From: Sphingobium sp.
GTDB taxonomy: Bacteria; Pseudomonadota; Alphaproteobacteria; Sphingomonadales; Sphingomonadaceae
Assembly (NCBI GenBank): GCA_020051025.1
Contig: JAGVJS010000352.1
Location: forward strand, 1 to 5,459
DNA: 5,459 nt
Direction: 5' to 3'
Shown: in pieces, positions 1 through 5,293 of the stretch
Layout of the letters: the number at the start of each line of letters is the position of its first letter
How positions within the stretch are numbered: position 1 is the stretch's first letter
Translations under genes and position numbers: made by a program
The notes under the pieces: model-generated
The model's database searches: none
Told to the model about the DNA's origin: nothing
What the model saw: the letters and a program-made list of their open reading frames with translations, nothing else

Positions 1-482
1 AAGGGCGGTAAGCGCTTCGGTTTCGCTGCTCTCGTCGTCGTCGGCGATGGCAAGGGCCGTGCGGGCTTCGGCCATGGCAAGGCGCGCGAAGTGCCGGAAG
101 CCATCAGCAAGGCGACGGCCGCTGCCAAGAAGGCCATGGTTCGCGTTCCGCTGAAGGAAGGCCGCACCCTGCATCATGACGGCCTCGGCCACTTCGGTGC
201 CGGCAAGGTGACGGTCCGTTCGGCGCCTGCCGGTACGGGTATCATCGCCGGTGGTCCGATGCGCGCCGTGTTCGAAAGCCTCGGCGTCGCTGACGTCGTG
301 ACCAAGTCGAACGGCACGTCGAACCCCTACAACATGATCCGTGCGACCTTTGCGGCTCTGGTCGAGCAGACCAGCCCGAAGTCGGTGCGCAGCGTCGTGG
401 CAAGAAGGTCGCCGACCTTCTGCGTCGCGGTGGTGCCTCGGCGGAAGTCGCGCAGGCTGATGCCGAAGCGATTGCGGAGTAA
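1..482 (+). CDS. rpsE: 30S ribosomal protein S5, 5'-partial, with an apparent frameshift near 386/387
   Basis: S5 is a small-subunit ribosomal protein near the decoding site and mRNA entry, important for translational accuracy. Frame 1 opens at base 1 with [20 protein letters not shown], the S5 double-stranded-RNA-binding-like N-terminal domain, then [15 protein letters not shown]. The C-terminal domain follows ([45 protein letters not shown]). The true start and the N-terminal residues are outside the window. After TSPKSV the frame is lost. Reading on one base earlier, from GCG at 387, restores the expected S5 ending [12 protein letters not shown] and then [15 protein letters not shown], with stop TAA at 480-482, five bases before rpmD. 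A single missing base between 386 and 387 (a GTN codon reduced to GT) explains this. Uncorrected, translation would run to TGA at 547-549 with a 53-residue foreign tail, overlapping rpmD. The identity is certain. Whether the lesion is real or an error cannot be told from the sequence. Confidence 0.93.
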
Positions 483-487
483 TCGAC

Positions 488-679
488 ATGGCCCAAGAGA
501 AAAAGACCATCAAGATCAAGCAGATCGGTTCGCCGATCCGTCGCCCTGAAGCCCAGAAGAAGATTCTGATTGGCCTGGGCCTTGGCAAGATGCACCGCGT
601 GGTGGAACTTGAAGACACGGCGGAAGTCCGCGGCGCCATCAAGAAGCTGCCCCACATGGTGGCCGTCGTCGAAGGCTAA
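488..679 (+). CDS. rpmD: 50S ribosomal protein L30
   Basis: A small large-subunit ribosomal protein of 63 residues, a normal length for bacterial L30 (about 60). The ferredoxin-like L30 fold is recognisable: [19 protein letters not shown] (residues 9-27), then the hallmark [15 protein letters not shown] (30-44), and the closing helix and strand with [12 protein letters not shown]. The start ATG is supported by a GGAG Shine-Dalgarno (476-479) lying eight bases upstream, inside the 3' end of rpsE. The two genes are separated by five bases in the corrected rpsE frame and are probably translationally coupled. The gene is intact. It follows rpsE as in the classical spc operon, but a strong terminator-like hairpin begins 24 bases after its stop, so it may be the last gene of the upstream transcript. 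Confidence 0.97.
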   Translation: MAQEKKTIKIKQIGSPIRRPEAQKKILIGLGLGKMHRVVELEDTAEVRGAIKKLPHMVAVVEG

Positions 680-703
680 GCCTTCCGACTATCAGGCAAC
701 GGC

Positions 704-746
704 AAAGGGCCGATTCGCGCAGGCGAATCGGCCCTTTCTGTATTTG
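704..746 (+). terminator. Rho-independent-type terminator after rpmD
   Basis: A perfect 15-bp inverted repeat: AAAGGGCCGATTCGC (704-718), a four-base loop GCAG (719-722), then GCGAATCGGCCCTTT (723-737). It is followed by CTGTATTT, a moderate T-rich tail. The A-run/T-run flanks and the GC-rich stem fit an intrinsic terminator or strong attenuator. It is placed where the spc operon is normally continuous (rpmD to rplO). Confidence 0.82.
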
Positions 747-1042
747 GCACTGCGGAACGGGGTTGCTGTCCTACACCGCGCCTTCCTGTTAGGCTGTTGC
801 CCGGTTCCCGTTTGCCTCGGTCAAAGTCGAGAAGCGGCTAGGGCAATCCAACGTCGTTGAAACATAATTTCCAATATTTGACAGAAAATGTCGCAATCAA
901 TGGGAAATGTGCGAAGTTAAGCGGTCATCGGCGGCCATCGCCGGACAAGGGCATCCGCTGCTTTAGGGGGTGACAAGGGCGACGCATCCGGCTATGGGCG
1001 CCGCTTCCATTCAGCGCGAACAAAGCGAAAGCGAGTGCATTT
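738..1042. other. Long non-coding spacer between rpmD and rplO
   Basis: About 300 bases remain between the hairpin after rpmD and the rplO start. I see no convincing gene here: the open frame reaching 860 on the + strand starts inside rpmD in another frame and resembles no known protein. The first part (740-850) is featureless. Positions 855-915 are distinctly A+T-rich compared with the flanks and contain the candidate promoter. The last part (925-1040) is again G+C-rich, with only short imperfect inverted repeats such as CGGCG/CGCCG at 929-943. It probably forms the 5' leader of rplO. No known riboswitch or ribosomal-protein leader motif was recognised. Confidence 0.5.
878..907 (+). promoter_or_regulatory. 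Candidate promoter for rplO-secY-adk
   Basis: A consensus -35 hexamer TTGACA lies at 878-883 in the only A+T-rich part of the rpmD-rplO spacer. At a spacing of 16-18 bases the -10 position (around 900-907, TGGGAA/ATGGGA) is a poor match to TATAAT, although -10 elements in alphaproteobacteria are often weakly conserved. The main support is position: downstream of a terminator-like hairpin and upstream of a gene set that must be transcribed. This is a tentative call. Confidence 0.3.
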
Positions 1043-1582
1043 ATGACTTTCAAGCTCAACGACATCAGTGACAATGCCGGCGCCCGCAAGGGCCGCATGC
1101 GCGTAGGCCGCGGCATCGGCTCGGGCAAGGGCAAGACCGCCGGTCGCGGTCAGAAGGGTGCCAAGGCGCGTTCGGGCGTCAGCATTAACGGCTTCGAGGG
1201 TGGCCAGATGCCGCTCCACATGCGCATCCCGAAGCGTGGCTTCAACAACATCTTCGCGAACGACTACGCAATCGTGAATCTGGGCGCCGTGCAGAAGGCG
1301 ATCGACGCCGGCAAGCTGGACGCCAACGCGACCATCGACCAGGCTGCTCTGAACGCCGCCAACCTGACCCGCGGTGGCAAGGACGGCGTCCGTCTGCTGG
1401 CCAAGGGTGAACTGACCGCCAAGGTCAGCTTCCTTGTGGCTGGCGCGTCGAAGAGCGCCGTCGAAGCCGTCGAAAAGGCTGGTGGCAAGGTCGACGTGAT
1501 CGAAGTCGTTCCGGCTGCCGAAAAGGCCAAGGCCAAGAAGGGCACCGCCCTGGCCGCCAAGAAGGCCGCTGCGAAGGCCTGA
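1043..1582 (+). CDS. rplO: 50S ribosomal protein L15
   Basis: L15 binds 23S rRNA and is a late assembly protein of the large subunit. The N-terminus [20 protein letters not shown] and the glycine-rich, basic segment [19 protein letters not shown] (residues 22-40) are typical. They are followed by the conserved [20 protein letters not shown] and [12 protein letters not shown]. The C-terminal L18e/L15-type domain (about 85-155) closes with KVDVIEVVP. At 179 residues it is longer than the E. coli protein (144). Most of the extra length is a low-complexity Lys/Ala tail (about 158-179, [20 protein letters not shown]), probably a disordered RNA-contacting extension. The ATG is preceded by a weak purine stretch (GAAAGCGAG, 1027-1035) seven bases upstream. 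The long leader and the hairpin after rpmD suggest a separate promoter. The gene is intact. Confidence 0.97.
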   Translation: MTFKLNDISDNAGARKGRMRVGRGIGSGKGKTAGRGQKGAKARSGVSINGFEGGQMPLHMRIPKRGFNNIFANDYAIVNLGAVQKAIDAGKLDANATIDQAALNAANLTRGGKDGVRLLAKGELTAKVSFLVAGASKSAVEAVEKAGGKVDVIEVVPAAEKAKAKKGTALAAKKAAAKA

Positions 1583-1606
1583 TTTAAGGTCTGACAGTCT
1601 TGCAAG

Positions 1607-1649
1607 CATGACCCCGCTGCCCGATATGGGTCGGCGGGGTCATGTGTTT
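1607..1649 (+). terminator. Terminator-like or attenuator hairpin between rplO and secY
   Basis: A perfect 11-bp stem: CATGACCCCGC (1607-1617) pairs with GCGGGGTCATG (1634-1644). The 16-base loop can form a further short CCC/GGG stem (1620-1622 with 1628-1630). The tail is TGTTT followed by C and a G-run, so the U-tract is weak. Its position 25 bases after the rplO stop fits a terminator, but partial readthrough or an RNA-processing site is equally possible because secY follows on the same strand. Confidence 0.6.
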
Positions 1650-1779
1650 CGGGGGATGGCCGCTTGTCGTTTATGTGGCAACTCCCGTTCGACATGGCTA
1701 ATCCGTCCCGCTAAGGGGATGGGCGATTCCGCAACGGGGCCATGATGCCCCGGCACGAGTGATTTGAAGGGCAGCCACC

Positions 1780-3144
1780 ATGGCATCGAGAGCCGACCAG
1801 CTCGCATCCAATCTCAGCCTCGCGAAGTTCAGCCAGGCGACCGACCTCAAGAAGCGCCTGTGGTTCACGCTGGGCGCATTGATCGTCTTCCGTTTCCTCA
1901 GCTTCGTGCCGCTGCCCGGTGTCGATCCGACCGCCCTGTCGCAGCTGTACAGCCAGACCAATGGCGGTATCCTCGACATCTTCAACACCTTCTCGGGTGG
2001 GTCGCTGTCGCGCATGAGTCTGATCGCGCTCGGCGTCATGCCCTATATCACTGCGTCGATCGTGGTGCAGCTCGCCTCCAGCCTGTCGCCGCAGCTCGCA
2101 GCGATCAAGAAGGAAGGCGAAAGCGGCCGCAAGAAGCTGAACCAGTATACCCGCTATGGCACCGTCGGCCTGACCGCGGTGCAGGGCTATTTCATCGCTG
2201 TAGGCCTTGAAGGCTTCGGTGCTCAGCAGGGTATGCAGGCGGTGATCGAGCCGGGCCTGCTGTTCCGCCTGACCGCCGTTGTCTCGCTGATCGGTGGCAC
2301 CATGTTCCTGATGTGGCTGGGTGAGCAGATCACCTCGCGCGGTATCGGCAATGGCACCAGCCTCATCATCATGGCCGGTATCGTCGCACAGCTGCCGGTG
2401 ACGCTCAGCAACCTGTTCAAGTCGGGCAGCGAAGGCTCGATCTCCGGCCTGCTCATCATGTTCGTCATCGTGATGGCCATGGGTCTGATCCTGCTGATTT
2501 GCTTCATGGAGCGCGCCCAGCGCCGCGTCCTGATCCAGTATCCCAAGCGCCAGACGCGCCAGGGCCTGATGCAGGCGGACCGCAGCCACCTGCCGCTGAA
2601 GGTCAACACCGCCGGCGTGATCCCGCCGATCTTTGCCTCGTCGCTGCTGCTGATGCCGCTGACCATCTCGCAGTTCGCGGGGCAGACGGTCGCGGGCGAA
2701 AGCAAGTGGGGCGACTTCGTCCTGACGCTGAACCAGTATCTGTCGCACGGCAGCCCGGTCTATATGGGCCTGTACGGCCTCGGCATCGTCTTCTTCTGCT
2801 TCTTCTACACCGCGGTGGTGTTCAATCCGGAAGAGACGGCGGACAATCTGAAGCGCAACGGCGGCTTCATTCCCGGCATCCGTCCGGGCAAGAATACCGA
2901 ACATTATCTGGATTATGTGCTGACGCGCATCACCGTCATCGGCGCGGCCTATCTGGCTTTCATCTGCCTGGTGCCGGAATTCGCCATCGCGCGGGCGGGC
3001 ATTCCCTTCTACCTTGGTGGGACTAGCCTGTTGATCGTCGTCAATGTTACGGTGGACACCGTGACCCAGATTCAGAGCCATCTGCTCGCCCATCAATATG
3101 GCGATCTGATCAAGAAGGCGAAGCTCAAGGGTCGACTGCGCTGA
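1780..3144 (+). CDS. secY: Protein translocase subunit SecY
   Basis: SecY is the channel of the Sec translocon in the inner membrane. It works with SecE, SecG, SecA and the ribosome to export or insert proteins. The product has 454 residues (E. coli 443). Ten hydrophobic segments can be read at about 26-45, 77-100, 126-144, 160-180, 194-212, 222-243, 278-298, 325-348, 380-400 and 408-427, with the plug region before TM2 (about 60-75). Signature sequences include RFLSFVPLPGVD, LGVMPYITASIVVQL (84-98), GEQITSRGIGNGTSLII (181-197), VNTAGVIPPIFASSLL (275-290) and the SecA/ribosome-contacting loop RNGGFIPGIRPG (359-370). Arg368 corresponds to the essential Arg357 of E. coli. The C-terminus is basic (IKKAKLKGRLR). 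The ATG has a good Shine-Dalgarno (GAAGGG, 1766-1771) eight bases upstream. Nothing is missing. It is followed by adk after 53 bases, as is usual in the spc operon. Confidence 0.98.
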   Translation: MASRADQLASNLSLAKFSQATDLKKRLWFTLGALIVFRFLSFVPLPGVDPTALSQLYSQTNGGILDIFNTFSGGSLSRMSLIALGVMPYITASIVVQLASSLSPQLAAIKKEGESGRKKLNQYTRYGTVGLTAVQGYFIAVGLEGFGAQQGMQAVIEPGLLFRLTAVVSLIGGTMFLMWLGEQITSRGIGNGTSLIIMAGIVAQLPVTLSNLFKSGSEGSISGLLIMFVIVMAMGLILLICFMERAQRRVLIQYPKRQTRQGLMQADRSHLPLKVNTAGVIPPIFASSLLLMPLTISQFAGQTVAGESKWGDFVLTLNQYLSHGSPVYMGLYGLGIVFFCFFYTAVVFNPEETADNLKRNGGFIPGIRPGKNTEHYLDYVLTRITVIGAAYLAFICLVPEFAIARAGIPFYLGGTSLLIVVNVTVDTVTQIQSHLLAHQYGDLIKKAKLKGRLR

Positions 3145-3180
3145 GGGGCGTTTTGAGACTCTGATTACAGCGCAACGAAC

Positions 3181-3187
3181 AGGGGAG
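3181..3187 (+). promoter_or_regulatory. Ribosome binding site that decides the adk start
   Basis: AGGGGAG is a strong Shine-Dalgarno. It lies only one base before the ATG at 3189 but ten bases before the ATG at 3198, in the same frame. The spacing favours 3198, which also gives the canonical adenylate kinase N-terminus MNIILLGPPGAGKGT rather than MRAMNIILL. Confidence 0.75.
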
Positions 3188-3197
3188 TATGCGCGCA

Positions 3198-3854
3198 ATG
3201 AATATCATTCTGCTTGGCCCTCCGGGGGCCGGCAAGGGCACCCAGGCAACCCGTCTGGTTGACGATCGTGGCATGGTGCAGCTGTCGACGGGGGACATGC
3301 TGCGTGCGGCGGTGAAGGCGGGCACGCCCGTCGGCCTTCAGGCCAAGGCGCTGATGGAATCGGGCGCGCTGGTTCCCGACGAGGTGGTTTCGGGCATCAT
3401 CGGCGAAGCGCTCGATGCGCTGTCGCCGGACACCGGCGTGATCTTCGACGGCTATCCCCGGACGGAGGCGCAGGCCCATTCGCTCGACACCATCCTGGGC
3501 GATCGCAACCGGACGCTGGATCATGTGATCGAACTGGAAGTGAATGAAGATGCGCTGGTCGAGCGTATCACTGGCCGCTTCACCTGCGCCACCTGCGGCG
3601 CGGGCTATCATGACAGCTTTAAGCAACCCAAGGTCGAGGGCGAGTGCGACAAGTGCCACGGGCATGAGTTCAAGCGCCGCCCGGACGACAATGAGGAAAC
3701 GGTGCGCACCCGCATGGCCGAATATCGCGCCAAGACCGCGCCGATCCTGCCGATCTACGAATCGCGCGGCATCGTGTCCCGCGTGGACGGCATGGCGGAC
3801 ATGAACGACGTCACCGTTGCGATTGCCGCAATCTTGGACGGCGACGCGGGCTGA
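3198..3854 (+). CDS. adk: Adenylate kinase, zinc-binding LID type
   Basis: Cytosolic adenylate kinase catalyses ATP + AMP = 2 ADP and balances the adenylate pool. From the chosen start it has 218 residues, the usual length of the long bacterial form. The P-loop GPPGAGKGT is at 8-16. STGDMLR (30-36) opens the AMP-binding domain and FDGYPRT is at 83-89. The LID domain (about 123-160) carries RITGRFTC followed by a Cys4 set (Cys130, Cys133, Cys150, Cys153; CATC and CDKC) that should hold a structural zinc. RPDDNEETVRTRMAEYRAKT (161-180) supplies the conserved arginines. The frame also allows a start three codons earlier (3189), which is rejected on ribosome-binding-site spacing. It lies 53 bases after secY and is probably co-transcribed. 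It is intact, and is the last recognisable spc-operon gene here. Confidence 0.97.
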   Translation: MNIILLGPPGAGKGTQATRLVDDRGMVQLSTGDMLRAAVKAGTPVGLQAKALMESGALVPDEVVSGIIGEALDALSPDTGVIFDGYPRTEAQAHSLDTILGDRNRTLDHVIELEVNEDALVERITGRFTCATCGAGYHDSFKQPKVEGECDKCHGHEFKRRPDDNEETVRTRMAEYRAKTAPILPIYESRGIVSRVDGMADMNDVTVAIAAILDGDAG

Positions 3855-3863
3855 GCAAGTTTC

Positions 3864-3883
3864 CCTTTCCCAACAGGGGAGGG
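3864..3883 (+). promoter_or_regulatory. Hairpin that can bury the ribosome binding site of the next small gene
   Basis: CCTTTCCC (3864-3871) can pair with GGGGAGGG (3876-3883) across an AACA loop, giving eight pairs of which two are T-G wobbles. The right arm contains the GGAGG Shine-Dalgarno (3878-3882) for the ATG at 3890. It could lower translation of that gene or simply be a weak structure after the adk stop. There is no T-tail, so it is not a good terminator. Confidence 0.35.
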
Positions 3884-3889
3884 CGGGAC

Positions 3890-4102
3890 ATGCGCAGGAT
3901 CGGACTTTTGGCATGGGCTGGTGCAGCGATGGCTGCGCCGGCCCATGCTGCTGTTACGGCCAGTGGTGAAGCCGGCTTCGGGGCGTGAAGGTCGCAATAT
4001 GTGGCCGGGGGTTATCTGTGCGGCGATGCGACGGGCATCGATCAGGTGTTGGTCGCGCAGTTGCAGGGGTTGAAACGCGCGGCCGAAACGCCGCCGTCCT
4101 GA
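3890..4102 (+). pseudogene. Remnant of a small secreted protein, interrupted by an in-frame TGA
   Basis: I do not recognise this gene. An ATG at 3890, seven bases after a near-perfect GGAGG, opens a 32-residue frame ending at TGA 3986-3988. Its first 20 residues are a textbook Sec signal peptide: Arg-Arg, a hydrophobic core (IGLLAWAGAAMAAP) and an AHA cleavage site, predicted between residues 20 and 21. The mature part is only AVTASGEAGFGA. Directly after the TGA the same frame continues for about 37 codons (RSQYVAGGYLCGDATGIDQV, then LVAQLQGLKRAAETPPS) to TGA 4100-4102, with G or C at about 78% of third positions by hand count, as in a real gene. A TGG or CGA changed to TGA would explain it (FGA-W-RSQYVAGGY). 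It may be a decaying gene, a sequencing error, or a genuine 32-residue secreted peptide (3890-3988). It lies 35 bases after adk on the same strand and may share its transcript. Confidence 0.5.
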
Positions 4103-4207
4103 ACTGACACGCAGCTGGAAAGAAAGCAGCAAAGAAAAAGCGCGTCGAGACGCAGTGTTAACCACGATCATAACGGATTCGTTGCTCCCTTGTTGCTATA
4201 GGGGGGC
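4103..4207. other. Spacer upstream of the acyltransferase gene
   Basis: This stretch is richer in A and T than its surroundings from about 4120 onward and probably holds the promoter of the acyltransferase gene, but I cannot assign a convincing -35/-10 pair. TATAGG at 4197-4202 is the best -10-like hexamer. Positions 4114-4155 in one frame read AGKKAAKKKRVETQ, a Lys/Ala-rich string without a start codon, possibly the tail of a decayed gene or chance. Confidence 0.35.
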
Positions 4208-5251
4208 ATGGTTGGATCACTACCTTCCCGTGGCCGTTTGACGGAACTCGACGCCCTGCGCGGTATCGGCGCGCTGTGCGTGCTGATCTTCCATTATTCC
4301 ACCCGCTTCCATGAGCTGTTTCCGCAGGCCAGCCATGTGCCCTTCAGCTTTCCGGGCGGCAATTATCGGGTGCTGCTGTTCTTCACCATTTCGGGCTTCG
4401 CGATCTTCTTCACGCTTGATCGCATCCGCACCGTCGCGGACTTCGTGGTCAATCGCTTTGCGCGCCTCTATCCGGCCTATCTGGTGGCGATGCTGCTGAC
4501 GCTGTCGATCGAATATCTGGCCCATGCGACCCAATTGCTGATCGGGCCGGTCGCGATCCTGGCCAATTTCACCATGCTCCAGGGCTTTGCCTTCATACCG
4601 GAGGTGGATGGCGCCTATTGGACGCTGACGGTGGAGATCGCCTTCTATTTCTGCATGATCGCGATGTGGAAATTCGTCGGTATCCGGCGTCTGGAACCGA
4701 TGCTGGTCCTGTGGCTGGCGGCGCGCTGGCTCTACTGGCTGTGGCCGGATATGCCCGAACGGATCGTGATGCTGCTGGTGCTGCGCTACACGCCCTTCTT
4801 CGTCATCGGCATGCTGGCCTATCGCATCTGGTCGGGGCAGCGGACGCTGCGCCAGCAAATTCCCTACGCCGGGCTGGCGCTGCTGTCGATCGCGACCATG
4901 GAAACATGGGACGTGACCATCGTGGGTTGCGTGCTGTTGGGAAGCTTCGCGGCGCTGATCCACGGCCATCTGCGGTTCCTCAGCCTGCGGCCGCTCGTGT
5001 GGCTGGGCGGGATCAGCTACAGCTTTTACCTCATCCACCAGCATGTCGGCTTCGTCGTGATGCTGGAGTTCGCGAAGGCGGGCTACAGCCCCTGGATCGG
5101 TTTCGCTGCTGCCTTCCTGGTGGCGCTGACGTTGGGGACCGCCATCAACCGGGTGGTGGAGCGCCCAGCCGGCGAAGCGATCATCGCCTGGTGGAAGCGC
5201 CGGCGTGAAACTCAGTCGATACCGACGGACGCGGCACCCAGTCAGGGCTGA
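4208..5251 (+). CDS. Acyltransferase-3 family membrane O-acyltransferase (OafA/YrhL type)
   Basis: An integral membrane protein of 347 residues with about ten hydrophobic segments, the usual size for an acyltransferase-3 domain with nothing fused to it. Family members move acyl groups, mostly acetyl, onto extracytoplasmic polysaccharides, lipopolysaccharide, peptidoglycan or small lipids. Characteristic motifs are present in order: LDALRGIGALCVLIFHY (14-30), with the Arg18-x10-His29 pair thought to be catalytic; FFTISGFAIFF (58-68); FVVNRFARLYPAYL (79-92); AYWTLTVEIAFYF (137-149); and ISYSFYLIHQHVGF (269-282). It ends with VVERPAG and a basic, then polar, cytoplasmic tail. The acyl acceptor cannot be told from sequence. 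The start is the only ATG before the first motif; it follows a run of six G (4201-4206) that is too close for an ideal ribosome binding site. It seems to be a single-gene unit, bounded downstream by a palindromic terminator. Confidence 0.9.
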   Translation: MVGSLPSRGRLTELDALRGIGALCVLIFHYSTRFHELFPQASHVPFSFPGGNYRVLLFFTISGFAIFFTLDRIRTVADFVVNRFARLYPAYLVAMLLTLSIEYLAHATQLLIGPVAILANFTMLQGFAFIPEVDGAYWTLTVEIAFYFCMIAMWKFVGIRRLEPMLVLWLAARWLYWLWPDMPERIVMLLVLRYTPFFVIGMLAYRIWSGQRTLRQQIPYAGLALLSIATMETWDVTIVGCVLLGSFAALIHGHLRFLSLRPLVWLGGISYSFYLIHQHVGFVVMLEFAKAGYSPWIGFAAAFLVALTLGTAINRVVERPAGEAIIAWWKRRRETQSIPTDAAPSQG

Positions 5252-5281
5252 TAGGGAAAGGGCGCGCCCTTTCCCTATCAG
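5248..5281. terminator. Palindromic bidirectional terminator between convergent genes
   Basis: A 34-bp perfect palindrome centred at 5264/5265: CTGATAGGGAAAGGGCG is followed by its exact reverse complement. As RNA it gives a 15-bp stem with a CGCG loop on either strand. It overlaps the stop codon of the acyltransferase gene (TGA 5249-5251) and lies 12 bases before the end of the opposing gene. There is no clear T-tract beyond the arms, but the AAA/TTT blocks in the stem and the convergent setting favour termination in both directions. Confidence 0.75.
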
Positions 5282-5293
5282 ATGCCTATCCCC

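Noticed and set aside
379..400. Programmed ribosomal frameshifting in rpsE
   Set aside because: There is no slippery heptamer and no obvious stimulatory structure at the junction, and S5 is not known to be made this way. A missing base is simpler.
570..860. A + strand frame starting inside rpmD and crossing the terminator hairpin
   Set aside because: It begins out of frame inside a certain gene, reads through a perfect hairpin and looks like no known protein.
992..1609. A 205-codon open frame on the - strand opposite rplO
   Set aside because: It lies wholly across rplO and its leader and resembles no family. It is explained by G+C-rich codon usage of the true gene.
3189..3197. Alternative adk start three codons upstream
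   Set aside because: The Shine-Dalgarno would be only one base from this ATG. The next ATG has proper spacing and gives the standard N-terminus.
1711..3198. A 495-codon open frame on the - strand opposite secY
   Set aside because: It mirrors the codon bias of secY, is rich in His, Gln, Asp and Arg with no recognisable domain, and lies opposite a certain essential gene. It is an antisense shadow.
3986..4040. Selenocysteine at the in-frame TGA, with a CGATGC/GCATCG hairpin at 4024-4040
   Set aside because: The hairpin starts about 35 bases after the TGA, too far for a bacterial SECIS element, and no selenoprotein family is recognisable. A nonsense mutation or sequencing error is more likely.
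4220..5044. A 274-codon open frame on the - strand opposite the acyltransferase gene
   Set aside because: The composition (very rich in Gln, His, Arg and Asp) is typical of the complement of a hydrophobic membrane gene. No domain or credible start context was found.
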